Part shown: piece after piece, positions 32,016 to 33,781 of the stretch
How positions within the stretch are numbered: position 1 is the first letter of the stretch
Layout of the letters: every line of letters begins with the position of its first letter
NCBI RefSeq assembly: GCF_003612555.1
Contig: NZ_RAZF01000031.1
Coordinates: forward strand, 1 to 33,781
Source of the DNA: Acutalibacter sp. 1XD8-33
GTDB taxonomy: Bacteria; Bacillota; Clostridia; Oscillospirales; Acutalibacteraceae
DNA length: 33,781 nt
Direction: 5' to 3'
Notes under the pieces: generated by a model
What the model saw: the letters and a program-made list of their open reading frames with translations, nothing else
What the model was told of the DNA's origin: nothing
Databases searched by the model: none
Program-made: the position numbers and the translations under genes

Positions 32016-33652
32016 CACTCACCATCCTGTTCTTTCCTTTTTCTGCTGTACATGAAAATGCCGGCCGCCAAGCCGCCCAGCGCAATGGCGCCCAAGCCAA
32101 TCCAGAAGCCCATAATGGAGCGGTCGCCGGTTTGAGGGTTGCCGGGGTTCGGTGTGGTAGGTTTTCCGGGGGAGACCGGCACGATTTTCACGGTCTGACC
32201 CTCGTCATTGATATCCTCATGAGCGGCAATCTTCACCTCGCCCTGATAGAGCGTTTCAAACACCACGATTTCCGTGGCTTGGGTGATGCCGCTGCCGTCG
32301 AAGGTGAACTTAACTACAGTTTCTCCGTCAGCCTTTTCGTGAGTGAAGGTAGCCTCCGCACGAATCTCCTTGTCGCCAACCTTGAACGGACTGCCGGTCG
32401 CCTTGTCCATGAGGACACCCACCAGCGTGTACTCCGTGCCGGGGGTCAAATTCTTGTAGGACACCACATCGTCGATGGTGATCTCCTTGCTGGGCGCGGC
32501 CTCTTTCTTACCGCCGATAGTGGCAGTTGTGCCGATCTCCGGCCTGGTCACAACGATGGTGACGGTCTGTTCCTTGTCGCCAATATCTTCGTGGACAGCA
32601 ACTTCCTTGCCGTTCAGGGACAGCTTTTCGAACACCACGATATCTGTAGTGGAGTTCACCCAGGAGGTGTCGAAGGGGAAGGAAACAGTGACCTCTCCTT
32701 CAGATTTTTCGGGAGTAAACACAACCTCGGCGCAGATTTCCTCACCATTGAGCTTAAAGGGTTCGCCAGTAGTCTTGTTCATGAGAGTACCAACCAGCTT
32801 GTACTCTTTCCCGGCAGTCAGGCCCTTGTAGGACACCACATCCTCGATAGTGATAAGCCCCTCGCCGGACACCTCTTTTTTGCCGTCAACCGTAGCTTTG
32901 GTACCAATGCGCGGCCCGGTAACAGTCACCTTGACGGTCTGGGCGGGGTCTTCGATATTGGCGTGAGCCGCCAGCTCAATGCCCTCTCTGGACAGGCTTT
33001 CGAAAGCCACGATCTCGGTGGAATCCACCAGCCCGGTGGTGTCAAAGGTGAATTGTACTACAGTTTCGCCATCGGCGGTGTCAGGAGTAAAAGTGCTCTC
33101 TGCGTGGATTTCCTCGCCGCCCACCTTGAGGGCCTCACCGGTAGTCTTGTCCATAAGGATGCCGTAAACCGAATATTCCTTGCCAGGGGTCAGGTTCTTG
33201 TAGGCAACCACATCGTCGATAGTGACCGGGCCGTCGATGGTGGCCTCTTTTTCCTCTCCGATGGTGGCCTGGGTGCCAATTTCAGGCACATGGACCGTCA
33301 CGGTCTGGGACTCGTCCTCGATATCCGCATGAACGGCTAGCTCCCGGCCCTTCTGATGCAGACTCTCAAACACTACAATATCGGTGTCGGCCTTGATATA
33401 TTTGGAGTCGAACTCAAACAGAACCGTAACCGTGCCGCTGGGGTTCTCAGGGGTGAAGGTGGATTCGGCACGCACCTCTGCACCATTGATTTTCAGCGCT
33501 TCGCCGGTTGTCTTATCCATAAGCACGCCCTTGACGGTATACTCCTTGCCCGGCACCAGATGAGTGTACTCCACTATATCCTCCAGAGTGAAAACCTCGG
33601 TAGCATTGACTTCTTTCTCGCCGCCGATGCTGGCGGTCGTGCCCAGCTCCGG
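32015..33652 (-). CDS. VaFE-repeat surface-anchored protein (5' part missing or disrupted)
   Basis: A wall-anchored, fibre-forming adhesin-type protein with four tandem VaFE domains of 122-124 residues, starting at about 33652, 33286, 32914 and 32542. Each begins PE(L/I)GT.AT or similar, has the (D/E)IV(A/V)FE motif and ends near QTV; the Thr and Gln are those that form ester cross-links in this family. A Pro-rich linker, the sorting signal NPQTG, a membrane span and the RKRK tail follow. NPQTG suits a class B sortase. No signal peptide or N-terminal head domain is visible. The frame is open to about 33739, but before 33652 it no longer looks like this family. The start is not defined, and the coordinate given is the first repeat. 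Confidence 0.85.
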   Translation of the reverse strand, partial: PELGTTASIGGEKEVNATEVFTLEDIVEYTHLVPGKEYTVKGVLMDKTTGEALKINGAEVRAESTFTPENPSGTVTVLFEFDSKYIKADTDIVVFESLHQKGRELAVHADIEDESQTVTVHVPEIGTQATIGEEKEATIDGPVTIDDVVAYKNLTPGKEYSVYGILMDKTTGEALKVGGEEIHAESTFTPDTADGETVVQFTFDTTGLVDSTEIVAFESLSREGIELAAHANIEDPAQTVKVTVTGPRIGTKATVDGKKEVSGEGLITIEDVVSYKGLTAGKEYKLVGTLMNKTTGEPFKLNGEEICAEVVFTPEKSEGEVTVSFPFDTSWVNSTTDIVVFEKLSLNGKEVAVHEDIGDKEQTVTIVVTRPEIGTTATIGGKKEAAPSKEITIDDVVSYKNLTPGTEYTLVGVLMDKATGSPFKVGDKEIRAEATFTHEKADGETVVKFTFDGSGITQATEIVVFETLYQGEVKIAAHEDINDEGQTVKIVPVSPGKPTTPNPGNPQTGDRSIMGFWIGLGAIALGGLAAGIFMYSRKRKEQDGE

Positions 33653-33781
33653 TGTCAACGCCAATTTGAAATTGTAAGAAAACGCCGAAGAAATTTTGTA
33701 GTTTTTCGGCGGGGGGGGTAACAAAACTAAGCGTTTCCTTGCTCAAAAAGAGTGTTCACGATTTGCTGTTTCTGGCGCATG
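33653..33781 (-). other. disrupted junction at the 5' end of the VaFE gene
   Basis: All three minus-strand frames meet stops within about 60 bases beyond 33724. The stretch has an 8-G tract (33711-33718) and a hairpin, CGCCGAA/TTCGGCG (33683-33689 and 33705-33711), followed on the minus strand by TTTTC, which looks like a terminator. At the very edge ATG at 33780 opens a 17-codon frame (MRQKQQIVNTLFEQGNA, then TAG) that I do not recognise. This may be the end of another inserted element or a local sequence error. Confidence 0.45.

Noticed and set aside
32015-33652. The four VaFE repeats as a DNA-level tandem repeat.
   Set aside because: The repetition is at the protein-domain level; the copies have diverged too far in DNA to be recent duplications.
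1-33781. CRISPR arrays, tRNA or rRNA genes.
   Set aside because: No regularly spaced direct repeats, cloverleaf or rRNA sequence were seen on either strand.

Overview
The window is most of an integrative and conjugative element (ICE) from a gut-type Clostridia bacterium (Oscillospiraceae/Lachnospiraceae-like). This is inferred from the moderately GC-rich coding, strong GGAGG ribosome sites, and the set of transfer genes: a MobP-type relaxase with a ribbon-helix-helix partner, VirD4, VirB4, PrgI and TrbL homologues, a CHAP peptidase, a class B sortase and a VaFE-repeat surface protein. No integrase, excisionase or attachment site is visible, so both ends of the element lie outside the window.

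Layout. (1) 1-1391, minus strand: a MazF/PemK-type toxin cut by the window edge, a hairpin-rich non-coding stretch, and a small sigma-region-4-like protein. (2) 1633-15308: an efflux cargo island. On the minus strand it has marR, a heterodimeric ABC exporter pair and an alpha/beta hydrolase. On the plus strand it has two MATE transporters, the second fused to a cytidylate-kinase-like domain, then a CydDC-like ABC pair with ygbA-like and ybaN-like genes. The island is bounded by terminators. The marR promoter sits inside a perfect 13-bp inverted repeat. Each MATE gene has the same promoter layout followed by a leader with a terminator-like hairpin. (3) 15310-33724, minus strand: the transfer backbone. 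In transcription order it holds the VaFE surface protein, a DUF4406-like protein, a VirB2-like protein, TrbL, PrgI, a VirB4-N-like protein, sortase B, VirB4, a CHAP hydrolase, two small ICE proteins, an amidoligase, a gamma-glutamylcyclotransferase-like protein, a hypothetical protein, a candidate oriT, an RHH protein, the relaxase, a toprim primase, VirD4 and an HTH protein. A 2386-nt group II intron splits the VirD4 gene.

How it works together. The relaxase and RHH protein would process oriT, VirD4 would deliver the DNA, and the VirB-like proteins with the CHAP hydrolase would form the channel through the Gram-positive wall. The VaFE protein (NPQTG signal) is the likely substrate of the neighbouring sortase. 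The cargo would export drugs or toxic compounds.

Several genes look damaged or unusual. The MATE-kinase gene has an in-frame TAG with its conserved 3' end intact. Sortase B and trbL each have a one-base frameshift. trbL has no normal start codon next to its ideal ribosome site. The VaFE gene loses its family character near an 8-G tract at the right edge. These may be real decay or sequence errors. The most unusual content is the amidoligase/cyclotransferase pair, the MATE-kinase fusion, the His/Cys-rich tail on MarR, the attenuated MATE leaders and the hairpin array next to mazF.
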